From Desulfitibacter sp. BRH_c19 (GTDB taxonomy: Bacteria > Bacillota > DSM-16504 > Desulfitibacterales > Desulfitibacteraceae): DNA of 64,000 nucleotides. Shown in pieces: positions 25,570 to 34,256 of the stretch. The notes under the pieces were generated by a model. It searched no databases and had not been told where the DNA came from. It worked only from the letters and a program-made list of their open reading frames with translations. The stretch is taken from the NCBI GenBank assembly GCA_001515945.1, contig LOER01000026.1:62001-126000 (forward strand), read 5' to 3'. A program made the translations under genes and the position numbers. How positions within the stretch are numbered: position 1 is the first letter of the stretch; every line of letters starts with the position of its first letter.

Positions 25570-25755
25570 ATGCCTATTGTACAGATTGATTTATTAGAAG
25601 GAAGAACATTAGAACAAAAAAGGGCTATGGTTGAGAAAGTTACTGAGGCTATCTCTGAAACTGCCACTTGTCCTAAGGAAAATGTAACAATTATTATTAG
25701 AGAGATGGCACAACAACATCTAGGAAAAGCAGGAAAATTAAAATGTGACCAATAA
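25570..25755 (+). CDS. 4-oxalocrotonate tautomerase-family protein
   Basis: The 61-residue protein starts at ATG 25570 after GGGAGG, so that after Met removal Pro1, the catalytic base, is N-terminal (MPIVQIDLLEGRT). It has the usual family length, with LEQKRAMVEKVTEAISE and a VTIIIREM strand. It catalyses keto-enol tautomerisation of 2-oxo acids or related compounds as a hexamer. It stands alone between gene remnants and ends in a hairpin. The substrate is unknown. Confidence 0.9.
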   Translation: MPIVQIDLLEGRTLEQKRAMVEKVTEAISETATCPKENVTIIIREMAQQHLGKAGKLKCDQ

Positions 25756-25765
25756 ACCTACTACA

Positions 25766-25791
25766 ATTAAGCCAGCCTCTGCTGGCTTAAT
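25766..25791 (+). terminator. Hairpin after tautomerase gene
   Basis: ATTAAGCCAGC and GCTGGCTTAAT form a perfect stem around CTCT. The T tract is short, so it may terminate only in part. Confidence 0.6.
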
Positions 25792-25839
25792 CTATTCAAG
25801 AAGCAAGATAATCGACCATTTGCTTCTCCACATTTTTCT

Positions 25840-26075
25840 TTGAATGATAATATCACAATTACAATCGGGGAAAAAATCAGTATATTTGGTACCAATGGAG
25901 CTGGCAAAACTTCTTTTTTGCGAGTTTTATCTTGTCTTAATCCGAAAAAGCTTACTATCCGGATTAGAGAACTGTTAAATCAATTTGATTTAACAGAAAA
26001 ATGTATCAGAAGGTATCCCAGCTTTCTAAAGGAATGAAACAGCGCCTAATTATTACAAAAGCATTGTCTTTATGA
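25840..26075 (+). pseudogene. ABC-transporter ATPase remnant, deleted and frameshifted
   Basis: The first part encodes a Walker A region (FGTNGAGKTSFLRVLS). After about 30 further codons the frame stops. In a second frame the ABC signature region LSKGMKQRLIITKAL follows and then stops at 26073. The distance between Walker A and the signature is about half of normal, and no Walker B is present. The gene is an internally deleted, frameshifted relic and has no start with a ribosome site. Confidence 0.75.
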
Positions 26076-26256
26076 TAAGTTATGACTTTTTATTAATAAC
26101 TATAGCATTCTTAAGTGAGTGAAAAAATTACAGCTATGGCAATTCAAAACATACTATAAAACTTGCAGTCAAATTTAATAGAAGTATACCATTTTAAATA
26201 GATTGTGCATTTAACTAATAATAGATATTCATTTAGCAAATTGGATTGTCAAAAGA

Positions 26257-26282
26257 CTTGGCGAAAATGCCAAGCCTTTTTG
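26257..26282 (+). terminator. Intrinsic terminator
   Basis: CTTGGC and GCCAAG pair around GAAAAT, followed by CC and a run of T. It shields the PaaX-like gene from upstream reading. The 180 bases before it show no gene. Confidence 0.75.
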
Positions 26283-26325
26283 CATTTTTTATAGAATTTT
26301 ATGGGCATAATATTCGCAAAAGAAC

Positions 26326-26355
26326 TTGACAATATTTAGTGTTATAACGTATAAT
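26326..26355 (+). promoter_or_regulatory. Promoter of the PaaX-type gene
   Basis: TTGACA (26326-26331) and TATAAT (26350-26355), both consensus, have an 18-base spacer. The start is about 50 bases upstream of ATG 26405. Confidence 0.75.
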
Positions 26356-26404
26356 AAAAAATAGGAAACAAATGTTACAAAACTTCAAAAGAGGAGGAAT
26401 TTTT

Positions 26405-27256
26405 ATGAAAGTAATATTACGAAAGAGTGATAGTGCAACTAGTTTATTGTTATTTATCTACAATAATTGTATTACCCAATACAACAAGGATACTCTGAAG
26501 TTATCTAGCCTTCTTGAAATCATGAAGGCCTTTGGAAAAAGTGAAACTGCTACAAGAATGTCACTATCAAGAACTGTGAAAGCAGGTATCCTTATCAACA
26601 AAACTGATGGCAGGGAAGTACACTACAGTTTAGCTCCAAGTGGTAGAGAGGCCATCAACATATGGAATGAAGGGATACATCAATTCTGGAAAAGGTATAC
26701 GTTAAGAAATAAAACATGGGATAAAAAATGGCATTTACTTAATTTAAATTTTGGAGAAGAGAATAAAGAAAACAGGCCTGTCGTACTAGAACGATTGCAG
26801 CAGATTGGATTTGGTGTCCTAGGTACCAATACATGGATTACCCCTTACTGCCAAACCAATGATATTCAAAATATATTAACTGAATTTAATATGAACACAG
26901 GGGTAGTCGAAATGTATGGAGAGCTTACTATTTATCAAGACATGTACTCGTTTGTAGAGAGTGTTTTTCATCTTAAAGAACTAGAGAAACTCTATAAAAA
27001 CTTTATAAATACATTTAGTGAAAAGTTTGAAGAGATTAAGAAAATATATCAGGAAGAATGGTTCATAGGGGGAGGGAAGGCTCTGCCGTTATTACATTCT
27101 CTTGGTTGGGAGTTTTTTAATATAGCCTCAGAGGATGTTATGCTGCCTAAAGCATTATACCCTGAATGGGAAGGCGATGAAGCAGCACAACTAATGTTGG
27201 AATTTAGGAGCATTCTTTTAGAGTCAACTATTAAGTACCTTAAAAAGTACGAGTGA
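26405..27256 (+). CDS. PaaX-family transcriptional regulator
   Basis: ATG 26405 is chosen over the frame-opening ATG 26372 because GAGGAGG lies eight bases before it. This gives 283 residues, near the PaaX length. The N-terminus is a winged helix (LLEIMKAFGKSETATRMSLS, then AGILINKTDGREVHYSL). The middle shows KKWHLLNLNFGEENKENRP and LGTNTWITP, as in PaaX repressors of phenylacetate catabolism. No paa genes are nearby, so it may control the membrane gene that follows or distant genes. Confidence 0.88.
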   Translation: MKVILRKSDSATSLLLFIYNNCITQYNKDTLKLSSLLEIMKAFGKSETATRMSLSRTVKAGILINKTDGREVHYSLAPSGREAINIWNEGIHQFWKRYTLRNKTWDKKWHLLNLNFGEENKENRPVVLERLQQIGFGVLGTNTWITPYCQTNDIQNILTEFNMNTGVVEMYGELTIYQDMYSFVESVFHLKELEKLYKNFINTFSEKFEEIKKIYQEEWFIGGGKALPLLHSLGWEFFNIASEDVMLPKALYPEWEGDEAAQLMLEFRSILLESTIKYLKKYE

Positions 27257-27291
27257 ATAAGAAGACAAATGTTTAATAGGAGGGTTTTATA

Positions 27292-27927
27292 ATGCATTCA
27301 CAAACAATTATAAAATATCTTGAAATGGTAGCAAACAATAATTTACTGGTTAATTTATTAATGCATATTGTGGTTTTTACAGCAATTGCATCAATATTTA
27401 TTGTAACTAAAGAAAACTTAAGGCGATTTATATTCCATGCGGCGGTAGGTATTCTATTCACATCTGTAACATTAAATGCAGTTATTTTTGGCAACCCTTT
27501 TCATGCTGTTACATTTGGGATATTAGCATTAACAGCATTAGTTCAGCCATTTGTTAGAAAGAATAATATTCAAATATCAAGTAGTAAATGGAATATAGTC
27601 GTTGCCCTTTTCTTTATACTTATTGGGTTATGGTATCCAGAATTTGTAGAGAAAAATGCATTAATGCTTTTGATGGTATCACCTGTAGGAATTATCCCCT
27701 GTCCAACTCTTCTAACCGCTATAGGGCTATTACTGATTATTTTACCAAGCGTGAGTAGGGTTCAATATGTAATTACAATCATAATGGGTATTGTATATGG
27801 AGTAATAGGTGTGATGGTTTTTAAAGTATACCTCGACATTGCATTACTGGTATTAGCTTTGTATGCAATTTACATTTGCTTTAGAGGTGTTAAGATAATC
27901 AATTATGAATGGCAAAATATATCTTAA
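27292..27927 (+). CDS. Multi-pass membrane protein (DUF6064-like)
   Basis: The 211-residue protein has about seven hydrophobic segments. A short conserved-looking segment, GIIPCPTLLTAIGLLLI, resembles the PCPT signature I associate with DUF6064 proteins; this is a recollection, not a search. GGAGG precedes ATG 27292, 35 bases after the PaaX-like gene, so the two are probably one unit. No transport or enzyme motif is visible, and the function is unknown. Confidence 0.6.
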   Translation: MHSQTIIKYLEMVANNNLLVNLLMHIVVFTAIASIFIVTKENLRRFIFHAAVGILFTSVTLNAVIFGNPFHAVTFGILALTALVQPFVRKNNIQISSSKWNIVVALFFILIGLWYPEFVEKNALMLLMVSPVGIIPCPTLLTAIGLLLIILPSVSRVQYVITIIMGIVYGVIGVMVFKVYLDIALLVLALYAIYICFRGVKIINYEWQNIS

Positions 27928-27932
27928 GGAAT

Positions 27933-28100
27933 ATGAAAGAGTCTATTGATATACTACTGATTAGTATGCAGATACCATTTATGCAAATGGTGCTAAGCGT
28001 TGAACCTATACCTCCTACTCAGTGGTTACAGACTTTAGCTCTAGGAGCAACAATCCTGGTCTGTATGGAAGTGTTTAAATTTATAAACAGCAAACTATAA
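27933..28100 (+). pseudogene. P-type ATPase C-terminal fragment
   Basis: This frame of about 55 residues reads MQIPFMQMVLSVEPIPPTQW, then LQTLALGATILVCMEVFKFI. That matches the end of calcium/proton-type P-type ATPases, namely the last two membrane helices and the loop between them. Everything upstream (phosphorylation DKTG site, ATP domain) is absent. AAGGA precedes ATG 27933, so it could still be translated as a small two-helix membrane protein. The frame also opens at 27909, overlapping the previous gene. Confidence 0.65.
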
Positions 28101-28116
28101 TGGTTTGCTGTTTTTT
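28086..28116 (+). terminator. Terminator with perfect stem
   Basis: AACAGCAAAC and GTTTGCTGTT pair, followed by T. It overlaps the end of the ATPase fragment and faces the convergent tetR. Confidence 0.85.
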
Positions 28117-28123
28117 GCGGAGA

Positions 28124-28744
28124 TTATGTTTTTTTCTTGTTATTTTTCATGGGGGGCTTTTCCAATAGTCCATAAAAAAACAAGTTGGTAATATCCAGTA
28201 GGGCTGTTTTGTCTAACTTAGCATAAATCTCAGGGCGGTTGAGTGTTTCCTTAAACAAACCTATGTAAAACCAAATTGCATCTGTAGAAAGATCATGATT
28301 AATGTAACCTAGCTCTTTTCCTTGTTCTATAATTTTCTTCATCATGGGAATTGTCCTATTATTATAATATTCCTCAATAAATCCTTGAATTTCTGGATCT
28401 TTTGATAAAAAAGCATTAATAAAATCCTGGTTTAACATTTTTCCTAATTCTCTCTTATTAAAAACTATTTTTTCTATTTTTTCTGGAAAGGGGAGATTGC
28501 TTTCCACTATTTCTTCGAAATCCTTCCATTTATTATTTGCAAATTCAAATAACACAGCTTTGAACAACTCATCTTTACTGCCAAAATGATTATATATTGT
28601 CACCTGAGATACATTAGCCTTTTTTGCAATTTCAGCAATAGTAACCTTTTGTATTCCAAAGGTTGAAAATAATTCAAATGCGGCCTGCCGGATTATTTCT
28701 TTCTTTTTTTCTCGGCGACGTTGAAATCCATCCATATTATCCAT
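28124..28744 (-). CDS. TetR-family transcriptional regulator
   Basis: The 206-residue protein begins MDNMDGFQRRREKKKEII. Its helix-turn-helix (TIAEIAKKANVSQVTIYNHF, then GSKDELFKAV) is typical of TetR. The C-terminal ligand domain ends in a Lys-rich tail. GAGGTGG lies upstream on the minus strand. It is divergent from the ABC exporter operon with 200 bases between, and that layout is usual for a repressor of the exporter. A TATGA/TCATA palindrome in the gap is a candidate operator. Confidence 0.92.
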   Translation of the reverse strand: MDNMDGFQRRREKKKEIIRQAAFELFSTFGIQKVTIAEIAKKANVSQVTIYNHFGSKDELFKAVLFEFANNKWKDFEEIVESNLPFPEKIEKIVFNKRELGKMLNQDFINAFLSKDPEIQGFIEEYYNNRTIPMMKKIIEQGKELGYINHDLSTDAIWFYIGLFKETLNRPEIYAKLDKTALLDITNLFFYGLLEKPPMKNNKKKT

Positions 28745-28833
28745 ATGCCCACCACCTCTACTTTTAGAATACTAAAAGATATGAAATAAATCAATAAAGA
28801 AATTTCAAAAAATATATTGCCAAAACCAATGTA

Positions 28834-28847
28834 TATGAATTATCATA
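28834..28847. promoter_or_regulatory. Candidate TetR operator
   Basis: TATGA and TCATA form a palindrome around ATTA in the gap between the divergent tetR and ABC genes. The arms are short, so the assignment is tentative. Confidence 0.3.
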
Positions 28848-28944
28848 AACATAAGATTAATCTCACAATCAGGATATCTTAAATTCTGTCTTTTGAGCTA
28901 CATGCATATAGATTTAGTAGTATGTCTAAGGGGGAGGGCTACCG

Positions 28945-29649
28945 GTGAAGCCAGTTATAATAGCAAAAGATATGTGTAAGACCTATCAAATGGGGGAAGT
29001 GAAAGTAGAAGCCCTAAAGGGAGCTACCTTTGAATTATATGAGGGTGAGCTGGTTGTAGTTCTGGGCCCTAGTGGTTCTGGAAAAAGCACCTTGCTCAAT
29101 ATTGTGGGGGGAATGGATAAAGCTAGCTGTGGTGAACTCCACTTTAAAGGGACACCATTGCACGAAGCAAATTCTAAACAACTAACATATTATCGAAGAA
29201 ATGATGTTGGTTTTGTATTCCAATTCTATAACTTAATGCCCAACTTAACAGCATTTGAAAATATAAACCTTTCGGTCCAAATTTCTGAAAACCCCCTTTC
29301 CATAGATGAATTACTGGGAAAAGTGGAATTAATAGACCGTGCAGATCATTTTCCATCCCAATTATCTGGAGGGGAGCAGCAGCGGATAGCATTGGCTCGA
29401 GCATTAGCTAAAAATCCAACTATGTTATTATGTGATGAACCTACTGGGGCACTAGATTTTCAGACGAGCATTATAGTGTTAAAGCTTCTTAAAGATTTCT
29501 GTAAAGACTACTGTAAAACTGTAGTAGTAATTACTCACAATACGGCAATTTCTCAGATAGCTGACCGTGTTTTCTATCTAAAGGACGGTATGATAGATAG
29601 GATAGAAAGCAATGAAAACCCACTTCCTCCTGAGAGGGTGAGCTGGTAA
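28945..29649 (+). CDS. ABC transporter ATP-binding protein (MacB/LolD type)
   Basis: The 234-residue ATPase has Walker [11 protein letters not shown]-loop [12 protein letters not shown], signature [15 protein letters not shown], Walker [13 protein letters not shown] and the H-loop VVVITHN. The short length and the PTGALD form place it with the LolD/MacB/FtsE group that drives FtsX-type permeases. GTG 28945 follows GGGGGAGGG. Its stop overlaps the permease start. It powers the exporter encoded by the next two genes. Confidence 0.95.
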   Translation: MKPVIIAKDMCKTYQMGEVKVEALKGATFELYEGELVVVLGPSGSGKSTLLNIVGGMDKASCGELHFKGTPLHEANSKQLTYYRRNDVGFVFQFYNLMPNLTAFENINLSVQISENPLSIDELLGKVELIDRADHFPSQLSGGEQQRIALARALAKNPTMLLCDEPTGALDFQTSIIVLKLLKDFCKDYCKTVVVITHNTAISQIADRVFYLKDGMIDRIESNENPLPPERVSW

Positions 29650-32012
29650 TGCTATGGAAAAAGGTATTACGAGACTTAAATCAAAATAAGGGAGCATATT
29701 TGGCATGCGTTGTGATTGTAGTTATTGGACTAATGGTATTCACGGCGTTCTCTATGGTATTAGATAATCTAAATATGTCCCAGAAAAGTTTTTATGAGAA
29801 TCAAAATTTTGCCGATGGTTTTATTCAAATTGAATCATTACCTTTTACTAAAGTAGAAGACCTGGAAGAAATAGATGGAATTGCTGATATTCAAGGGCGT
29901 TTGGTAAAAGATGTTAGAGTTTTATTTCCTGATAGGAATGAAAATGTTTATTTAAGACTTGTTTCCATGGACCCTATTAAAGAAAATCCCATTAATGGAG
30001 TTCTCCTAAGCCAGGGAATAGCTCTGGGTGACAGGGATGCAAGCATTTGGATAGATAACACTTTTTTTGAAGCCAATAGCTTGGAATTAAATGATAAAAT
30101 CGATATTATTGCAAGTGGGAAGAAAAGAGAATTGCAGATTCTGGGTGTGGGGCAGAGTCCAGAGTTTATATATGCTTTAAGAACATCAGCTGATGTATAC
30201 CCAGATCCTGAAACCTTCGGGATTGCATTTGTACCACTAGAAATTATGAAATCACTATTTCCACAGGAGAAAGCATTTAACGATGTAGTTTTTACACTAG
30301 AACCAGAAGCTAACTATGATGATGTGGAAGAATTGCTTGAATATGAATTAAAGCCTCATGGTCTAACAGCAATCTTTCCACGTGCTGACCAAATAAGTCA
30401 TCTTTTATTAATGGGTGAGCTTGATGGTCTAGATGCCATGGCAAAGGCCCTGCCTATAATGTTTTTATCTATAGCAGCCATGATCTTATATATTGTTTTG
30501 AAAAGACTTATAGAACAACAAAGAGGTCAAATAGGAATACTAAAAGCTCTTGGTTATACTCAACGGGAAATAGTTATTCACTATCTGTCCTATGCGGTTG
30601 TTATTGGTTTAACTGGAGGAATATTAGGGGCACTATTGGGGATTTTTCTATCCTACCCATTTACCTCTCTTTATGAGTTGTTTTTTAATATGCCAGGTTT
30701 GGTAGGGACCTTCACGCCTAAGTATTTGATTTTTAGTATTGTACTTTCCGTAGGCTTCTCCTTGATTGCGGGTTATCAAGGCTGTAAGCGGGTTCTTACT
30801 TTAGAGCCTGCCGACGCAATGCGGCCCCCTGCACCTCCCATAGGCGGAAAGATACTCTTAGAAAAAATCACTTTTATGTGGAATATGCTTACTGTTCAAG
30901 GTATGATGGCGGTAAGAAATTTATCACGTAACAAGGGGCGTAGTATTTTTATATTTTTAGGTATTATGGTGTGTTTTTCTATATCCACATTTACATGGTC
31001 CATGAATGATCTATTTCAAAAGATGTTGTATGACCAGTATGAAATAGTAGAGGTATATGATGTAAAGGTAACTTTATCCAGGCCTCTAAATGGAAAGAAT
31101 GTGATAAGAGACTTAGGTAGTTTTCCTGGTGTTAATAATGTAGAGGCCATGGCAGAGATACCAGTAACATTAAAAAACAAATGGAATAAAGAGGATACAT
31201 TGTTGCTGGGTCTTCCTGAGGATAGTCAGTTATATAACATTGTAGATAAAGAATACAATAAGGTAGAACCACCCAAAAGTGGATTACTGCTTTCGGAAAG
31301 ACTAGCAGATCTTCTTGATGCAGATATAGGAACCAAATTAAATGTAGAGAGTCCAATGCTGTATAATAAAGAGAGTGAACAATTGGAGGTTGTAGGGATT
31401 ATTCCTCAATATCTGGGAATGAGTTCATATATGGAATTAACTTCTGTGCAGAGTTTTCTAAAACAGGGTGAGCTAGCAACCTCGATTATGGTAAATATGG
31501 AGGATCAAAGTGTTCTTCCCTTTCAGGAGAAATATATGCAAAGTGATGTAGTTGCTGGTGTGGACGAACAGAGCCAGAGACTTGAAAAGGTACAAGAAAT
31601 GATGGAGTCATACGGTAGCATGATCTATATCTATATGATTATTGGCGTTATAATTGGATTTGCTATTATTTACAGTTCTTCAATCATTACTGTATCAGAA
31701 AGAAGCCGTGAATTAGCCTCTATGATGGTACTTGGAATGACACCAGCAGAAGTACTTTCTGTGATTACTTTTGAACAATGGTTTATCGGAGTATTGGCAA
31801 TGATTGCGGGAATTCCCCTTGCAACTCTTATGCTATCGGGGATATCTCAGGCTGTAAGTACTGATGTGTTTACTATGCCGGTATTCATAACCTCTTCCTC
31901 ATATGTGCTTGGTGCAGTCGTTACTGTCATGTCAATTTGGATTGCCCAAAGGGTTGCAGCTAGGAAAATAAGTAAATTGAGTCTTGTAGAGGTCTTAAAA
32001 TCTAGTGAGTAG
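29649..32012 (+). CDS. ABC transporter permease with two FtsX modules
   Basis: The 787-residue membrane protein has an N-terminal helix, a large extracytoplasmic domain, three helices (about residues 265-380), another N-terminal-type helix (about 425-445), a second outside domain and three final helices (about 660-780). This is a duplicated FtsX/MacB layout. LGYTQREIVIHYL and LGMTPAEVLSVI are the cytoplasmic coupling segments. It overlaps the ATPase stop by one base. It probably exports a lipid, peptide or drug, or passes mechanical signals. Confidence 0.92.
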   Translation: MLWKKVLRDLNQNKGAYLACVVIVVIGLMVFTAFSMVLDNLNMSQKSFYENQNFADGFIQIESLPFTKVEDLEEIDGIADIQGRLVKDVRVLFPDRNENVYLRLVSMDPIKENPINGVLLSQGIALGDRDASIWIDNTFFEANSLELNDKIDIIASGKKRELQILGVGQSPEFIYALRTSADVYPDPETFGIAFVPLEIMKSLFPQEKAFNDVVFTLEPEANYDDVEELLEYELKPHGLTAIFPRADQISHLLLMGELDGLDAMAKALPIMFLSIAAMILYIVLKRLIEQQRGQIGILKALGYTQREIVIHYLSYAVVIGLTGGILGALLGIFLSYPFTSLYELFFNMPGLVGTFTPKYLIFSIVLSVGFSLIAGYQGCKRVLTLEPADAMRPPAPPIGGKILLEKITFMWNMLTVQGMMAVRNLSRNKGRSIFIFLGIMVCFSISTFTWSMNDLFQKMLYDQYEIVEVYDVKVTLSRPLNGKNVIRDLGSFPGVNNVEAMAEIPVTLKNKWNKEDTLLLGLPEDSQLYNIVDKEYNKVEPPKSGLLLSERLADLLDADIGTKLNVESPMLYNKESEQLEVVGIIPQYLGMSSYMELTSVQSFLKQGELATSIMVNMEDQSVLPFQEKYMQSDVVAGVDEQSQRLEKVQEMMESYGSMIYIYMIIGVIIGFAIIYSSSIITVSERSRELASMMVLGMTPAEVLSVITFEQWFIGVLAMIAGIPLATLMLSGISQAVSTDVFTMPVFITSSSYVLGAVVTVMSIWIAQRVAARKISKLSLVEVLKSSE

Positions 32013-32066
32013 TGTAAAGGATTTGCATGAAAAGAATGGGATAAAAGGAAAGTGGGTGAGGTTTAA

Positions 32067-33317
32067 ATGAAGAAGAAATGGAAGATTATTTTAGGGGTTC
32101 TAGTGGCAATTATTATAATTGGATTTATGGTGTATGAAAATACTAAAGGATTAGAAGCAACTGTTCTTGAAGTACAGCCTAATACAATTGCTACCACGTT
32201 TAAAGAAGAAGGAAGAGTGGTTCCCGAGGTTGAACAGCCTATTTATTCTATCTATGGTGGAGAAATAATTGAAGTAGCTGTTCAGGAGGGGCAAGAAGTA
32301 AAAGCAGGGGATTTATTAGCTGTTACAAATTCTAAAGAACTAGATTATCAATTACAACAATTATATGCTCAGTTGAAAAGTGTTGAGGGTGAAAGAACAG
32401 GAACATTTCAGGAACCACATGAGTCACAAATAACTAGCCAAGAACTGCTTGTAGAACAAGCACAAAGGGACTTGGAAGCTTATAAAATAAATTTTGAAAG
32501 AATAGAACAATTATATGAAGCAGGAGCTGTAACAGCAAAGGATTTTGAAGATGCAAAAAATATGATAGAATCAGCTCAAAACCATTTAGAACTTCAAAAG
32601 CAGGCACTTACATTATTACATGAATCTACAAGTCCTGGAAGTGGCACGGGGCAGTTTTACGCTGGAAGGATTGAAGCACTACAGGCACAAATTAACTTAC
32701 TTGAATATCAAAAAGATAAAACAAATATTTTTGCACCTGTAGATGGAATTGTAAGTAATCTTTCTATAAAAAAGGGAGAAATTGCTAGTCCAGCCTTAAC
32801 GCTAATGAACATATTTAAGAAAGACTCATATGTAGTTGAAGTATATGTTCTTACTGCAGATATACGTAGTATCAATACCGGAATGACAGTAGACTTAGTC
32901 CTAGATGGTAAGGGCGAAGATATGATTTTTAAAGGTACCGTAACAAGAATAGCTCCATCTGCTGTAGAGAGGATGTCTGCCTTAGGTTTAGAAGAGCAAC
33001 GCGTTAAGGTTACTGTTGAACTTAATGATTCTAGTGATGTTGAAATTTTCCCGGGTTATAGGCTAGATGTAGAATTCACTACTGATAAAAGGGAAAATGT
33101 ACTTACTGTTCCAAGAACGGTTCTTTTCCCATATGAAACAGGGGATGCCGTCTGGGTAGTAAGAGATGGAAAAGCAGAGGTTCAGCCTGTTGAAACTGGC
33201 TTTGACAATAATAGAGATGTAGTGATTATTGATGGACTAAACGAAGGTGACTTAATTATCCTTAATTCCCAACTGGATGGACTTAAGGAAGGAAAAAAAT
33301 TAGTGGTAAGTAATTAA
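32067..33317 (+). CDS. Efflux adaptor subunit (HlyD/RND-type membrane fusion protein)
   Basis: The 416-residue protein has one N-terminal membrane helix (residues 6-22), then a split biotinyl-lipoyl domain: EVAVQEGQEVKAGDLLA, and later FAPVDGIVSNLSIKKGEIA. A long coiled-coil hairpin (about residues 110-220) lies between. Beta-barrel and membrane-proximal parts follow. It is the extracytoplasmic adaptor of the MacAB-like exporter upstream. GTGAGG lies before ATG 32067, and a strong terminator ends the operon. Confidence 0.92.
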   Translation: MKKKWKIILGVLVAIIIIGFMVYENTKGLEATVLEVQPNTIATTFKEEGRVVPEVEQPIYSIYGGEIIEVAVQEGQEVKAGDLLAVTNSKELDYQLQQLYAQLKSVEGERTGTFQEPHESQITSQELLVEQAQRDLEAYKINFERIEQLYEAGAVTAKDFEDAKNMIESAQNHLELQKQALTLLHESTSPGSGTGQFYAGRIEALQAQINLLEYQKDKTNIFAPVDGIVSNLSIKKGEIASPALTLMNIFKKDSYVVEVYVLTADIRSINTGMTVDLVLDGKGEDMIFKGTVTRIAPSAVERMSALGLEEQRVKVTVELNDSSDVEIFPGYRLDVEFTTDKRENVLTVPRTVLFPYETGDAVWVVRDGKAEVQPVETGFDNNRDVVIIDGLNEGDLIILNSQLDGLKEGKKLVVSN

Positions 33318-33344
33318 GTAAAAAACTATTCAATTTTAGATTAT

Positions 33345-33378
33345 AAAACGGCCTCACTTCAAATTGTGAGGCCGTTTT
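33345..33378 (+). terminator. Strong terminator of the ABC exporter operon
   Basis: AAAACGGCCTCAC pairs perfectly with GTGAGGCCGTTTT around TTCAAATT. The outer A and T runs make it usable on both strands. Confidence 0.9.
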
Positions 33379-33479
33379 AAATTAATAGGCATTTACCTTG
33401 GGTCCTGGAAATATATATCTCTTAGGATTATTAAATTGGGGATATTTGTGTCCCTTTTTTATAAAATGGAGGTCAGTAA

Positions 33480-34184
33480 ATGAGAGATATCAGAAACCTC
33501 TTAGTTATTAAATGGGCTATTTTTATAGTTGCTTTAATTGGGTTGGTAGGGGGAACTATATTTGTTTTCACAGGGAGGATGCCAGAAGAGGCAAAGGTTC
33601 CAGAGGAACCTAAAATAGAAATGCGGACTGATATCAAAGTAGTAATTGACCCGGGGCATGGGGGGAAGGATTCCGGAACTCATGATGGGCATGGAGTCTT
33701 AGAAAAGGATATTACCTTAGATATCGGCCTAAGAATGCGTGATTTTCTTCATAAACAAGGAATTCCAGTAATTATGACCAGGGAAACAGATGAAGATCTT
33801 AGTGATATTGACGGACGGGGACGCCATCTTAGAGACTTGCAAGGGCGTGTCAAAATAATTGACCAGGGAACAATAGCTATTAGCATTCATATTAATTATA
33901 TTAGTGATCCACAAGAAAATGGGGCTGTGGTATTTTACGCTAAGGGCAGCGAGCAGGGTGAGGTAGTGGCTAATAAAGTACTTCAGGCTTTATCTTCAGT
34001 TCAGCATCTTAATCATGATTTTCCTGTTCCTCGTAGTAATTTATATATTCTTAGCAAATCCCAAATACCAATAGTACTGGTAGAAGTGGGTTTTATTTCT
34101 AATGCAGAGGATAAACAGAAGCTTCAAGACCCAACTTATCTGCAAACTATAGCTGAGGCGCTAGGAAAGGCAATAATAGATTAG
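33480..34184 (+). CDS. N-acetylmuramoyl-L-alanine amidase (Amidase_3, CwlD-like)
   Basis: The 234-residue protein has one N-terminal anchor (about residues 12-32) and an Amidase_3 domain. The zinc and catalytic elements are visible: VIDPGHGGKDSG (His), GVLEKDITLDIGLRM (Glu), AISIHIN (His) and the final IVLVEVGFISNAED (Glu). It cleaves the amide between muramic acid and the peptide stem. Its single domain and N-terminal anchor resemble CwlD, used in spore cortex maturation. GGAGG precedes ATG 33480. It is a stand-alone gene. Confidence 0.9.
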   Translation: MRDIRNLLVIKWAIFIVALIGLVGGTIFVFTGRMPEEAKVPEEPKIEMRTDIKVVIDPGHGGKDSGTHDGHGVLEKDITLDIGLRMRDFLHKQGIPVIMTRETDEDLSDIDGRGRHLRDLQGRVKIIDQGTIAISIHINYISDPQENGAVVFYAKGSEQGEVVANKVLQALSSVQHLNHDFPVPRSNLYILSKSQIPIVLVEVGFISNAEDKQKLQDPTYLQTIAEALGKAIID

Positions 34185-34256
34185 AAAAAATATAAAAAAA
34201 CTTCACTAATAACTGCTATAATATAGAGTATTGAATTAGTGAGGTGCTATTAATCT

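Noticed and set aside
33433-33462. GGGGATATTTGTGTCCC as another REP-like element
   Set aside because: Only partly similar to the 11094 element, with short arms; chance cannot be excluded.
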